A stretch of DNA of 64,000 bases, from positions 1,054,001 to 1,118,000 of the forward strand of contig NZ_AP018365.1 in assembly GCF_016756395.1 (NCBI RefSeq), read 5' to 3'. Under the pieces are notes generated by a model, which was not told the origin of the DNA, did not search any database, and saw only the letters and a list, made by a program, of their open reading frames with translations. The stretch comes from Streptomyces sp. SN-593. Its GTDB lineage: Bacteria > Actinomycetota > Actinomycetes > Streptomycetales > Streptomycetaceae. Of the stretch, positions 16,070-25,630 are shown piece after piece (positions within the stretch are counted from its first letter, which is position 1; each line of letters begins with the position of its first letter). The position numbers were made by a program, and so were the translations under genes.

Positions 16070-16390
16070 TCAGGACGGGCCCTCGTCCTCGGCCACCGCG
16101 ATCGCGATGCCCAGGGCCTCGGTGATGTGGCCCGCGGCGGACATCACCCGCGCGGTGCCGACGACCGGGGCGATCGCCACCAGCACGTCCTGGACCTGCC
16201 GGGCGGTCAGTCCCCGCTCGACCGCGGGGCCGAGGTGGGCCGCGTAGGAGAGCGCGGGAGCGTCCATGGACGCCAGGGCCGCGATCCGGGTCAGGAGGAG
16301 CGTCCGCTCGTCCAGACCGCAGCGCTCCAGGGAGTCGACCGTCATGGCGGCGAGGGTGTCCAGCACCGGAGTCTCCGTCGGTGCGGCCAT
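16070..16390 (-). CDS. Carboxymuconolactone decarboxylase-family protein (no CxxC)
   Basis: The 106-aa protein is an all-helical CMD/AhpD-like domain (LTRIAALASMDAPALSYAAH, then GLTARQVQDVLVAIAPVVG). It lacks the CxxC pair used by alkylhydroperoxidases of this fold, so peroxidase activity is unlikely and the role is uncertain. The start is set by spacing: AAAGGGG is 8 nt before the ATG at 16390, whereas the upstream in-frame GTG at 16399 directly abuts that ribosome binding site. It is separated by about 100 bp from the SHOCT gene and may share its transcript. Confidence 0.8.
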   Translation of the reverse strand: MAAPTETPVLDTLAAMTVDSLERCGLDERTLLLTRIAALASMDAPALSYAAHLGPAVERGLTARQVQDVLVAIAPVVGTARVMSAAGHITEALGIAIAVAEDEGPS

Positions 16391-16453
16391 GATCGTCACC
16401 CCTTTCGACGACTTAGGGGTTTGCCTCCATGATATCGCCCGATACGTCCCTGA

Positions 16454-17619
<1,166 letters not shown>

Positions 17620-17680
17620 CGCTCCTCGTTCCTCCTGATGATCTCCCTGGTGCCAACGGTGGCCGGCCGGGGGGAATTCC

Positions 17681-17734
17681 GGGTGCCGACGCGGTTCCGG
17701 GTGCCAGCGCGGTTCCGGGCGCCAGCGCGGTTCG
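17681..17734. repeat. Three tandem 18-bp repeats upstream of aldo/keto reductase
   Basis: Three units of the form GGGTGCCAGCGCGGTTCC lie end to end (17681-17698, 17699-17716, 17717-17734) with one to three differences. They sit 62-115 bp upstream of the reductase start, between it and the IclR gene end. Confidence 0.75.
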
Positions 17735-17816
17735 GGGCGTCGGACCGCTGCCGCTCGCCGGACCGGTACCGGGCGTCACCGGACGGCGTGGTCCGCCGGC
17801 CGGCGCCGGGCCGGCC

Positions 17817-19685
17817 CTACGCGGGGAGTTCCTGGGCGACGGTGACGGCGGCGACGTCCGCCGAGATCGCCGCGGCGGCCTCGCGCAGGTACGGCAGGAA
17901 GTCCTCGCGGGCCTGCTCGGCGGAGGTGCGGCCCGCGTGCAGGGAGACGTTGACCGCCGCGAGCACCCTGCCGTCGGCGCCCCGGACGGGGACGGCGATC
18001 GAGCGCAGCCCCTCCTCCAGTTCCTGGTCCACGATCGTGTACCCGTCGGCCGCCACCTGCCGGAGGATGCCGGCGAGCCGCACGGGGTCGGTCACGGTGT
18101 GCCGGGTGGGCGCGGGCAGCGGCCCGGCGGCCGCCCACCGCTCCCACTCCGGGGGCGACAGCTCGGCGAGCAGCACCCGGCCCATGGAGGTGGCATGCGC
18201 CGGGAAGCGGGTCCCGAGGGTGATGCTGACGCTCATGATCCGGTGGGCCGCCACCCGGGCGACGTAGCGGATGTCGCGGCCGTCCAGGACCGCGAGCGAC
18301 GCCGACTCGCCCACCCGCTCGACGAGTTCGACCAGGTGGGGATGGGCGAGCTCGCCCAGGGTGAGCCGGGACAGCACCGGGTAGCCGAGGTCCAGTGCCC
18401 GGGGCAGCGGCCGGAACCTGCCCGCGTCCGACGTCACGTAGCCCGCCGCCTCCAGGGTGAGCAGCGACCGGCGCGCGGTGGCCCGGGCCAGGCCGGTGCG
18501 CTGAGCGACCGCGGAGAGCGTCATCCCGTCGGCGTCCGCGCCCAGCGCGGCCAGGACGGACAGGCCGCGCGCGAGGGACTGGAGGTACTCGGGGCCGAGG
18601 TCGCGCTTGGCCGCGGCGGTACGGTCCAGGGTCGCCGCGGGGCCGGCGCCGGCGGGCTCCCCCGCAGGCTCCGCCGGGTGGGCGGCGCCGCCCGAACCGT
18701 CGCGCGCCCCCGGGCCGTCCGCGCCGCCACCGGTGCCCGGGAAGCCGTCGGACGCCGCGTCCGCCGGCGATGCGGTCGGTGCGGTCGATGCGGTCTGTGG
18801 CGTCGGTGCCGTCGTCCGCCGCGCCGGGCCGCCACCACTGCCCGACAGGGCCGCCGCCATGCGCGCGGCGACGGCCCGCATCCGGGGCAGCGCGAAGTCC
18901 CGCAGTTCCCGCGCCGAGTGCCGGCTGGTGTGGCTGACCACGCTCAGCGCGGCGACGGTGACGGTCTCCGCGCCGTCTCCCGCACGGCCCGCGGCCCTGC
19001 CCTCGCCCCGGCCCGCCGCCGTCCCCCGCGCCGGAACCGTCACGGGGACCGCGACCGCGACCAGGCCGGGCTCCAGCAACTGGTCGTCGCAGGCCCACCC
19101 GTCGCGGGCCGCCCCGGCCGCGGCCCGGCGCAGCTCCGGCTCGTCGGGCCCGCCCGCACCCGCCTGCGGGAGGGTGCGGAGGCGGACGGGCGGGCCCGCG
19201 CGCCACGCGGCGAACCGCTCGTCGTCCCATTCGGCCGCGAACAGCAGCCCGGCGGCGCAGCGTTCGGCCGGTAGGAGATCACCCACGCGGAAGCTCACCG
19301 ACAGCGCTCGGCGCCGGGTGTACTGGACGACGAAGCGGGCGGCGGTCCCGTCCGGCACGGCGACCGACACCGACTCGTCGAGGTCGTCGGCGAGTTCGCG
19401 GGCCAGCGGGGCCAGCACGTCCGGGACGGCGGCGGCCCGCAGATAGGCCCCGCCGAGGGCCAGCAGCGCCGGGGCCACCACGAGGTCCGCGCCCTCCTCC
19501 CGCAGGTAGCCCAGGTGGAGCAGCGTCGTGGCGATCCGGTCGACCGGGGACCTGGCCAGCCCGGTCGCCTTCACCAGCGCGCTCGCCCGCGTCCTGCCGT
19601 CGGGGGCCCCGGCGACGTTCTCCAGGACCAGCAGCCCGCGTTCGAGCGGGCCCACCGACGCGTCGGGGTGGCCGCCGTCCGGCAT
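17817..19685 (-). CDS. Double-domain IclR-family regulator (two fused IclR units)
   Basis: The 622-aa protein has two complete IclR units. Unit one (about 1-310) has an N-terminal winged helix (LERGLLVLENVAG, then KATGLARSPVDRIATTLL) and an effector domain. A Gly/Ala/Pro-rich linker of about 60 residues follows. Unit two (about 370-622) has a helix (LARGLSVLAALG, RTGLARATARRSLLTLEAAG) and the classic effector end DQELEEGLRSIAVPVR. A usual IclR protein is about 250 residues and works as a dimer of dimers, so the fusion may give an obligate intramolecular pair. Unit one has diverged and has its own Gly-rich insert. The ATG at 19685 is set by GGAGG 6 nt before it. The start is 226 bp from the next gene. 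No target is evident. Confidence 0.88.
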   Translation of the reverse strand: MPDGGHPDASVGPLERGLLVLENVAGAPDGRTRASALVKATGLARSPVDRIATTLLHLGYLREEGADLVVAPALLALGGAYLRAAAVPDVLAPLARELADDLDESVSVAVPDGTAARFVVQYTRRRALSVSFRVGDLLPAERCAAGLLFAAEWDDERFAAWRAGPPVRLRTLPQAGAGGPDEPELRRAAAGAARDGWACDDQLLEPGLVAVAVPVTVPARGTAAGRGEGRAAGRAGDGAETVTVAALSVVSHTSRHSARELRDFALPRMRAVAARMAAALSGSGGGPARRTTAPTPQTASTAPTASPADAASDGFPGTGGGADGPGARDGSGGAAHPAEPAGEPAGAGPAATLDRTAAAKRDLGPEYLQSLARGLSVLAALGADADGMTLSAVAQRTGLARATARRSLLTLEAAGYVTSDAGRFRPLPRALDLGYPVLSRLTLGELAHPHLVELVERVGESASLAVLDGRDIRYVARVAAHRIMSVSITLGTRFPAHATSMGRVLLAELSPPEWERWAAAGPLPAPTRHTVTDPVRLAGILRQVAADGYTIVDQELEEGLRSIAVPVRGADGRVLAAVNVSLHAGRTSAEQAREDFLPYLREAAAAISADVAAVTVAQELPA

Positions 19686-19911
19686 GGCATTCCTCCCCCG
19701 CTCCCACGCGCGCCCGAACCGTCGTCCCCGCCCCCGCCCTGCGGGGCCGGGTGCGCGGGCCACCAGATGGTGACCCGCGCAACCTAGTTCATTGGGCGAA
19801 CGGCGACAAGCGGCGGCCGATGACGGCGCGGCGCGCCGGCCCCCGGCGGGCGCACCGCAACCGCGGCGGGCGCACCGGAACCGCGGCGGGCGGACCGGAA
19901 GCGGCCCGCGC

Positions 19912-20556
19912 CTACTTGCGCCAGAACAGGTGGTGGGTCACCCCGCTCGGGCTGGGCACGACGTCCACGTGGAAGCGGTCGCGCAGATCGTCGGGGGAAT
20001 CCCACAGCCGCAGCCCGGACCCGAAGCGCACCGGCGAGACGGTGACGTGCAGCGTGTCGACGAGGTCGGCGTCCAGGAACTCCCGGATGGTGGTCACCCC
20101 GCCACCGAGCCGGACGTCCTTGCCCTGCGCCGCCTCCCGGGCCCGCGCGAGGGCCGTGGCCGGGTCGGTGTCGATGAAGTGGAACGTGGTGTCGCCCAGG
20201 GTGAGCGACGGCCGTTGGTGGTGGGTCAGCACGAACACCGGGGTGTGGAACGGGGGTTCGTCGCCCCACCAGCCGCGCCACTCGTCGTCCCGCCAGGGCC
20301 CGCGCACGGGACCGAACTTGTTGCGCCCCATGATCTCGGCCCCGATGTTGCGGGCGTAGTCGCGGGTGAGGTAGTCGTCCAGCCCCCGGCTGCCGCCGGG
20401 GTCGGTGCGCATGGGCCAGCTCGCGGTGGCCCCCGCCCAGGCGAAGAGCCGGCCGGGATCGACGTGCCCGAACGGCCGCTCGAGCGTCTGGTCCTCGCCG
20501 GCGCCGACGCCGTCGCTGGACACGTTGAAGTTCTGGACACGCAGCAGCTGCGCCAC
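19912..20556 (-). CDS. RibD C-terminal / dihydrofolate reductase-like protein
   Basis: The 214-aa protein matches the stand-alone RibD-C (YwjB-like) fold: opening LLRVQNFNVSSDGVG, a nucleotide-binding segment KDVRLGGGVTTIREFLDADL, and DTLHVTVSPVRFGSGLRL near the end. Relatives bind NADPH and reduce pterin- or flavin-precursor-like substrates, but most stand-alone members have no known reaction. The start is a GTG at 20556, after AGGAGG spaced 5 nt. It appears monocistronic. Confidence 0.88.
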   Translation of the reverse strand: MAQLLRVQNFNVSSDGVGAGEDQTLERPFGHVDPGRLFAWAGATASWPMRTDPGGSRGLDDYLTRDYARNIGAEIMGRNKFGPVRGPWRDDEWRGWWGDEPPFHTPVFVLTHHQRPSLTLGDTTFHFIDTDPATALARAREAAQGKDVRLGGGVTTIREFLDADLVDTLHVTVSPVRFGSGLRLWDSPDDLRDRFHVDVVPSPSGVTHHLFWRK

Positions 20557-20724
20557 GATCTCCTCCTGTGCGGGTAGGCAACGGTCATGAGACTGCCGGC
20601 GCCGCCGGAACTCATCGCTGCCGTCGAAAACGTGGGAGGCGGGCGGCAGGTGGAGGGCGGCGCGGAACCACGCCCCGCCCGGCCCTCCCGCCTCCGCCCC
20701 CTCGCTTCCGCTTCCCCGCTCCCG

Positions 20725-22410
20725 CTACGCCTGCGTGAAGAGCGGGTCGTAGGCGGTGGAGTGCGCGCGGCCGGACATGAAGGAGAGGAAGTCCTTCACG
20801 AACGCCGCGCGGGAGTACCGGGCCTCGCCGCCCGCGACGGTGCGACGGAACCCCGTGCGGAACAGCGCCCGGTACTCGTCCGCGTCGATGTACTGGTTCC
20901 CGTCCGCGTCGGTGACGTCGAAGAGCACCTCGGCGACCCGGATCAGCGCGGGACCGGCGAGGGAGGGCACCGCGGCGGCGTACTCCTCCGCGCTGATCCG
21001 CCCGTCGCCGTTGGCGTCGAGGTCCGACTGGAGTTCCTTCCACCACGCCGCGAACGCGTTGTAGAGCCTGGTCTCCTCCGGCTCGTCCAGGTCCAGGCGG
21101 TAGGACAGCTCCCGCGCCATGGCGGCGAGGTCGGGCCAGTCCAGGTAGCCGTCGCCGGTCTGGTCCAGCACCGCCGTGAAGAACTCGGCGGCGCTCCTGC
21201 CGCGTGCGTCCTGCTCACGCGCCGCGCCGCGGTCGCCCGCCGGGGCGTGCCCGCCGCCGCGCGTGCCGCCCGCGTCGGCGGCGGCGCGCTCGGCCCCGCC
21301 CCAGACGTCGTCGTGCCCGTGGCCGCGCTGCGCGGGCAGCGGCGCGACCAGCCGGAACAGGGCACCGGCCCGTTTCACCTGGCCGCGCAGCGCGTCGAGC
21401 GTCGCCGCGCGCGGGTCGTCGCTTCCCGGGGTGAGGTAGAGCAGGTCGGTGACGCTCTCGGTCCGCAGCCAGCCCTCGGGCAGGAACCGCGCGAGGCCGG
21501 CCGCCAGGTACGCGCTCTGCATGAGCGTCTGGGCTCCCGGCGTCTCCGGCAGCCCGGCCCGGCGGCGGAACGCCTCGGGCAGCGAGGCCACGGTGATCGC
21601 GCCGAGCACCGGCCCGGCGACGGTCCGGCCGGCGGCCCACACGGTGGGCAGGCCGTCCAGCAGCGGCGGCGCCGGGAGGTGGTCGAAGAGCTTGTAGAGG
21701 ATGACCCGGACCGCGTCCGTGTTCTCCAGTTCCTCCTCGATCACGCGGTCGTAGTAGCGCCAGAACTCCGGCAGCGTGGGCGGGAGATGGCCGGCGCGGT
21801 CCCCCAACGCGGCCAGGTAGGCGCGGAACTCGGCGTACAGCCGCACCATCGTGGCCTGGTCCAGCGGCTGTCCGCTGAGCCGGCACATCGTCACGGAGCT
21901 CTCGAAGAGCGTCGCCACCACCCAGGCGCGCACCGACGGGTCCATGGCGTCGTACGCGCGGCTCTGCGCGTCGGTGCCGGACAGCCGGGCGTGCAGGCGG
22001 TTGAGCCGCGCGGCCTCCCGCTGCCGGGTGTGGTCGTCGGCGCCGAACATCCGCTGGAGGCTGACGAGGGTGTTGCGCAGCCGCCGCCACGGGTGCGCCA
22101 CGAAGGTCGAGTTGTCGATCAGGGCCGCGCCGACCTGCGGATGGGCGGCTTCGAGCACCGTGGCCCTGATCACGGCCAGCGCCCAGCGCGGGTCGTTGAA
22201 GAACCGGTGGAACTGAGCGTCGGGCCCGAACAGCGAGCCGTCGGAGGGGAGTTCGGATCGCGGCTCGGACGGGCCCCCGGCCGGGTCCCCGGCCGGGCGG
22301 GCGCTGCCGGGATCGCCGTTGCCGGCGCGGTCGGTGCCCGCGTGGTCGGCGCCCGCGTGGTCGGCGCCGGAGCCCGTGCTCCTCGGGGCGCTGCTGCCTG
22401 CTTGCGTCAC
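20725..22410 (-). CDS. DUF2236 (MpaB/latex-clearing-like) oxygenase fused to EF-hand calcium-binding domain
   Basis: The 561-aa protein has a low-complexity N-terminus (1-50), a DUF2236 domain (about 58-330; AAHPQVGAALIDNSTFVAHP, PWRRLRNT, SSVTMCRLSG), a Gly/Ala/Arg linker, and a C-terminal module with three EF-hand loops at 416-427, 465-476 and 501-512, each with the expected Asp/Asn ligands. DUF2236 includes heme-dependent oxygenases such as Lcp, which cleaves cis-polyisoprene; the EF-hands should bind Ca2+. Start is GTG at 22410, overlapping the stop of the cis-prenyltransferase by GTGA. That coupling suggests action on a prenyl or polyprenyl compound. No signal peptide is visible. Domain calls are firm; the substrate is inferred. 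Confidence 0.85.
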   Translation of the reverse strand: MTQAGSSAPRSTGSGADHAGADHAGTDRAGNGDPGSARPAGDPAGGPSEPRSELPSDGSLFGPDAQFHRFFNDPRWALAVIRATVLEAAHPQVGAALIDNSTFVAHPWRRLRNTLVSLQRMFGADDHTRQREAARLNRLHARLSGTDAQSRAYDAMDPSVRAWVVATLFESSVTMCRLSGQPLDQATMVRLYAEFRAYLAALGDRAGHLPPTLPEFWRYYDRVIEEELENTDAVRVILYKLFDHLPAPPLLDGLPTVWAAGRTVAGPVLGAITVASLPEAFRRRAGLPETPGAQTLMQSAYLAAGLARFLPEGWLRTESVTDLLYLTPGSDDPRAATLDALRGQVKRAGALFRLVAPLPAQRGHGHDDVWGGAERAAADAGGTRGGGHAPAGDRGAAREQDARGRSAAEFFTAVLDQTGDGYLDWPDLAAMARELSYRLDLDEPEETRLYNAFAAWWKELQSDLDANGDGRISAEEYAAAVPSLAGPALIRVAEVLFDVTDADGNQYIDADEYRALFRTGFRRTVAGGEARYSRAAFVKDFLSFMSGRAHSTAYDPLFTQA

Positions 22411-23219
22411 AGGTGGGTCTCTCCGTTCGGGTGCGGGGTCACGCCGCCGAAGCGGCGGTCGCGGTGCTGGTAGGCGCGGACGCACTCCAGGAAGTGCGGC
22501 GCGCGGAAGTCCGGCCAGAGCACCGGCGGGAAGACCCACTCGGCGTAGGCGACCTGCCAGAGCATGAAGTTGGAGATCCGCTGCTCGCCGGAGGTGCGGA
22601 TGACGAGGTCCACGTCCGGGGTGTCGGGGAACGGCAGGTGCGCGGCGAAGTGCCGCTCGTCCACGGCGTCGGCCGGGATGGAACTGCGGATGAGCGAGCG
22701 CGCCGCCTCCACGATGTCGCGGCGTCCGCCGTGGTCGAACGCCACCGTCAGCGTCATGCCGCGGTTCGCCTCGGTCAGCGTCATCAGGTCGGCGAAGTCG
22801 CGGGCCAGCGGCGCGGGAATCCTCGGGTCCGTGACGCCGAGGAACCGGCAGCGGATGCGGCGCGCGTGCAGCAGCGCCGCGTGCTTGCGGACCACGCGGC
22901 GCACCAACTCCATCAGGAAGTCCACCTCGCTGGTCGGCCGGCGCCAGTTCTCGGTGGAGAACGCGTACAGGCTCAGCCACTTCACGCCCGCCGACCGCGC
23001 CGCCTCGATCACCTCGATCACCGGCGTCTCCGCCGCCCGGTGGCCCGACGTCCGGGGCAGGGAGCGCTGCTGGGCCCACCGGCCGTTGCCGTCCATCACG
23101 CAGGCGACGTGCCGCGGAACGTCCCTTGGTTGTACGGCGCCGGGCTCGCACGGTGGCCGCGGACCGGCCTGCGCCGGGATCGCGGCACGGATGCCGCCGT
23201 CTCGTTCGTCGACCGTCAC
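22407..23219 (-). CDS. uppS: cis-Prenyltransferase (undecaprenyl diphosphate synthase family)
   Basis: The 270-aa protein has the family motifs: HVACVMDGNGRWA with the catalytic Asp (residue 43), FSTENWRRP, and the C-terminal RTSGEQRISNFMLWQ plus AEWVF. These enzymes condense isopentenyl diphosphate onto an allylic diphosphate in cis geometry to give C15 to C55 products. The GTG at 23219 follows GGGGGAG; the open frame starts 47 codons earlier in unlike sequence. It is coupled to the DUF2236/EF-hand gene by GTGA. Streptomyces usually carry several paralogues, so this is probably an accessory enzyme, not the cell-wall one; chain length cannot be told from sequence alone. Confidence 0.9.
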   Translation of the reverse strand: MTVDERDGGIRAAIPAQAGPRPPCEPGAVQPRDVPRHVACVMDGNGRWAQQRSLPRTSGHRAAETPVIEVIEAARSAGVKWLSLYAFSTENWRRPTSEVDFLMELVRRVVRKHAALLHARRIRCRFLGVTDPRIPAPLARDFADLMTLTEANRGMTLTVAFDHGGRRDIVEAARSLIRSSIPADAVDERHFAAHLPFPDTPDVDLVIRTSGEQRISNFMLWQVAYAEWVFPPVLWPDFRAPHFLECVRAYQHRDRRFGGVTPHPNGETHL

Positions 23220-23478
23220 CAGTGCTCCCCCGCTGTCGCGCAGTCCCCCGTCGCGGACCGGCCCCGAACGGGGGCCCGGCCGCGTGCGGTTCGGCTTCCA
23301 GCAGAGTGCCGCCGCCGGGGTGCGACCGCACCGCGTTACCGGGGGATTCACCCGTAGCACTCCAGCACGATTGCGCCACCGGCGGCACAGCCGACCCGCG
23401 CACCCCCGCCGGTCGCGGCGGGTCCACCGGACCCATCGGCCCCACTGGCCTCACCGGACCTGCCGGACCCACCGGCCG

Positions 23479-24405
23479 TCAGCCTCGCTCGTACGCGTCC
23501 ACGACCTCGTCCGCGGGGCCGTCCATGAGGAGTTCGCCCTTCTCGATCCACAGCGCCCGGTCGCAGGTGTCCCGGATGGACTTGTTGTTGTGCGACACCA
23601 GGAAGACGGTGCCGGCCTCCTCGCGCAGTTCGCGGATGCGTTCCTCCGAGCGCTTCTGGAACGCCCGGTCGCCGGTGGCCAGCGCCTCGTCGATCATCAG
23701 CACGTCGTGGTTCTTCGCGGCCGCGATCGAGAACCGCAGCCGGGCCGACATCCCGGAGGAGTACGTCCGCATGGGCAGCGAGATGAAGTCGCCCTTGTCG
23801 TTGATCCCGGAGAAGTCGACGATCTGCTGGTAGCGGGCCTGGACCTCCTCCTGGCCCATGCCCATCGCCAGGCCGCCCAGGACCACGTTGGCGCCGCCGG
23901 TCAGGTCGTTCATCAGCGCGGCGTTCACGCCCAGCAGCGACGGCTGGCCCTCGGTGTAGACGCGGCCCCGCTCGGCCGGCAGCAGCCCGGCGATCGCCTT
24001 GAGCAGGGTGGACTTGCCGGAGCCGTTCGAGCCGATGATGCCGACGGCCTCGCCGCGGTACGCCACGAACGACACGCCGCGGACCGCGTGCACGACGTGG
24101 ACGTTCGGCGAGCCGCGGCGCAGCACCAGGCGCGCCAGGGCCGTCGCGGCGTTGCCGCGGCCCGTGCCGGCGGTGTGGACGCGGTAGACCACGTGCAGGT
24201 CGTCCACGACGACGGTGGGGGCGGGCGGGCGGCCCGCGGCGTCCCCGCGCGGCGTCTCCCCGGACCCCTCCCCCGCCGCCAGCCGCGTCGGCGCCGCGTC
24301 CTCGATCTCGGCGCGGGCCTCCGCGGACTCGGCGCGTTCCAGTTCCTCGAGCCGTTCGATCCGCTCGACGCGCCGCGCGTCCCGCTCCGCTTCCTCGTCC
24401 GCCAC
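23479..24405 (-). CDS. ABC transporter ATPase of TagH/Wzt (polysaccharide/teichoic acid export) type
   Basis: The 308-aa protein has a charged, Glu/Arg-rich N-terminus (coiled-coil-like) and then an ATPase with Walker A GSNGSGKST, signature YSSGMSARLRFS, Walker B VLMIDEA and H-loop VSHN. The insertion of about 30 residues before Walker A and the GxxNVVLGG region are typical of TagH/KpsT/RfbE ATPases, which drive export of lipid-linked polysaccharides. Such genes normally sit beside a permease (TagG) and glycosyltransferases. None is within the window, so its partner is elsewhere or lost. The GTG at 24405 has AAAGGAAC before it. Upstream lies 1.2 kb of repeat DNA. Confidence 0.85.
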   Translation of the reverse strand: MADEEAERDARRVERIERLEELERAESAEARAEIEDAAPTRLAAGEGSGETPRGDAAGRPPAPTVVVDDLHVVYRVHTAGTGRGNAATALARLVLRRGSPNVHVVHAVRGVSFVAYRGEAVGIIGSNGSGKSTLLKAIAGLLPAERGRVYTEGQPSLLGVNAALMNDLTGGANVVLGGLAMGMGQEEVQARYQQIVDFSGINDKGDFISLPMRTYSSGMSARLRFSIAAAKNHDVLMIDEALATGDRAFQKRSEERIRELREEAGTVFLVSHNNKSIRDTCDRALWIEKGELLMDGPADEVVDAYERG

Positions 24406-25630
24406 GTTCCTTTCCCTCCACCGCCTCGCGTACCCCCACCCCACCCGCTTGCCCCCGAGCACGCAAATCGGCACACATGCCGCAGGCGGACACGGCGGCG
24501 GAGCCGACCCTCGTCAGCAGGGCGTGCGGCACTCGCCGCCGACGAGCCGACCGGCGCGCTGGGCACTGCGGCTCGGGCGGCCGGTGCCGGCGCTGCCCCA
24601 GGCAGGTGTCGGGTGGTCCGAGCGGCGGAATGGCCGTGGTCGCCCCCAACTCGGCCGCGGCCCGCACGCGGCGCGGGCGCCCCTCCTCACCCACGGCGAG
24701 CCGATGCACGGCCCGCCGCACCCGAACCCGGCAAGAGTCACCCGGCAGGGAGCCCAAGGCCGCGCCCGCGGACGCACCGGCAGGCAGGCACAGGTGACCG
24801 GCGCCGCAGGACGACGGCGGCGGTGTGCCGACGACCGGACCGGCGCGACCCACGGCAGAACCTCGACCGGACAGCGGACATACGGTGCCGCTGCCGGTGA
24901 CCCGCAGCCGACCCTGCCGACCAACCGCTCCGGACGGCAACCGCCTCCAGCGCACGAGCCGCCGCACCCGAACCCGGCAGAAGTCACCCCGGCGGAGAAC
25001 CCCAGGCCGCACCTCCGCCCGCAGACTCAGCGGCAGGCAGGGTGACCGGCACCGCTGCACGACGGCGGCGGTACGCCAGCAACCGGACCGGTGCACGCCT
25101 CCGCCGGAGGCCCGCGCGGCCCACGGCAGAACCTCGACCGGACAGCGGACATACGGTGCCGCTGCCGGTGACCCGCAGCCGACCCTGCCGACCAACCGCT
25201 CCGGACGGCAACCGCCGCCGACGCACCGGCCGCCGCACCCGAACCCGAACCCGAACCCGGCAAGAGTCACCCGGTGGAGAACCCCAGGCCGCACCTCCGC
25301 CCGCGGACGTGGCGGCAGAACACCGCGCCCCGGGTCCGCGGCATCCCGTCGTTCGCTGCGGCGTGCGGGGCCCGATCGCACGGCGGAGGATCGTCCTCGG
25401 AGCGGGCCCGCTCCGACGAGCCCGACGACGCCGGGGGCGGCCCCCACCGTCGGCGGGGAAGAGCCCGCGTGCCGGGCGCCGCCGGCCAGGCGGGACGTGC
25501 CCGGCGGGCGTGTGGGCCCCCGGGCGAAGCTCCGGGGTGTCACGCGGCAAGGCCCCTCCAGGGGGTGGTCCCGGAACCGACAGGACGCACCCCCCTGGAG
25601 GGGCCCGCTAGGACCTCGCCACCTCGTGGG
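24406..25630. repeat. 1.2-kb gap with long direct repeats (main block 24713-25320)
   Basis: No convincing gene is present: frames on both strands are Arg/Pro/Gly-rich and follow the repeats. The block 24713-25320 contains just over two copies of a unit of about 250-270 bp. Its core of some 96 bp at about 24849-24945 recurs with near identity at about 25120-25215, a spacing of 271 bp. A flanking motif (CCGCACCCGAACCCGG, then AGTCACC) occurs three times, at about 24715, 24962 and 25232, and the last copy has an expanded (CCCGAA)n tract at 25237-25260. Near identity points to recent duplication. The remaining DNA up to 25550 is unremarkable. Confidence 0.75.
25551..25605 (-). terminator. Terminator downstream of pheT
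   Basis: Arms GGCCCCTCCAGGGGGTG (25551-25567) and its near-exact complement (25588-25605, one extra C) form a 17-bp stem 26 bp after the pheT stop. It is the strongest hairpin near the end of the pheS-pheT transcript. Confidence 0.8.

Noticed and set aside
23427-23478. GPxGPx collagen-like coding potential just after the TagH stop
   Set aside because: It is a short 9-bp-periodic stretch lying in a non-coding gap; no start or gene context supports translation.
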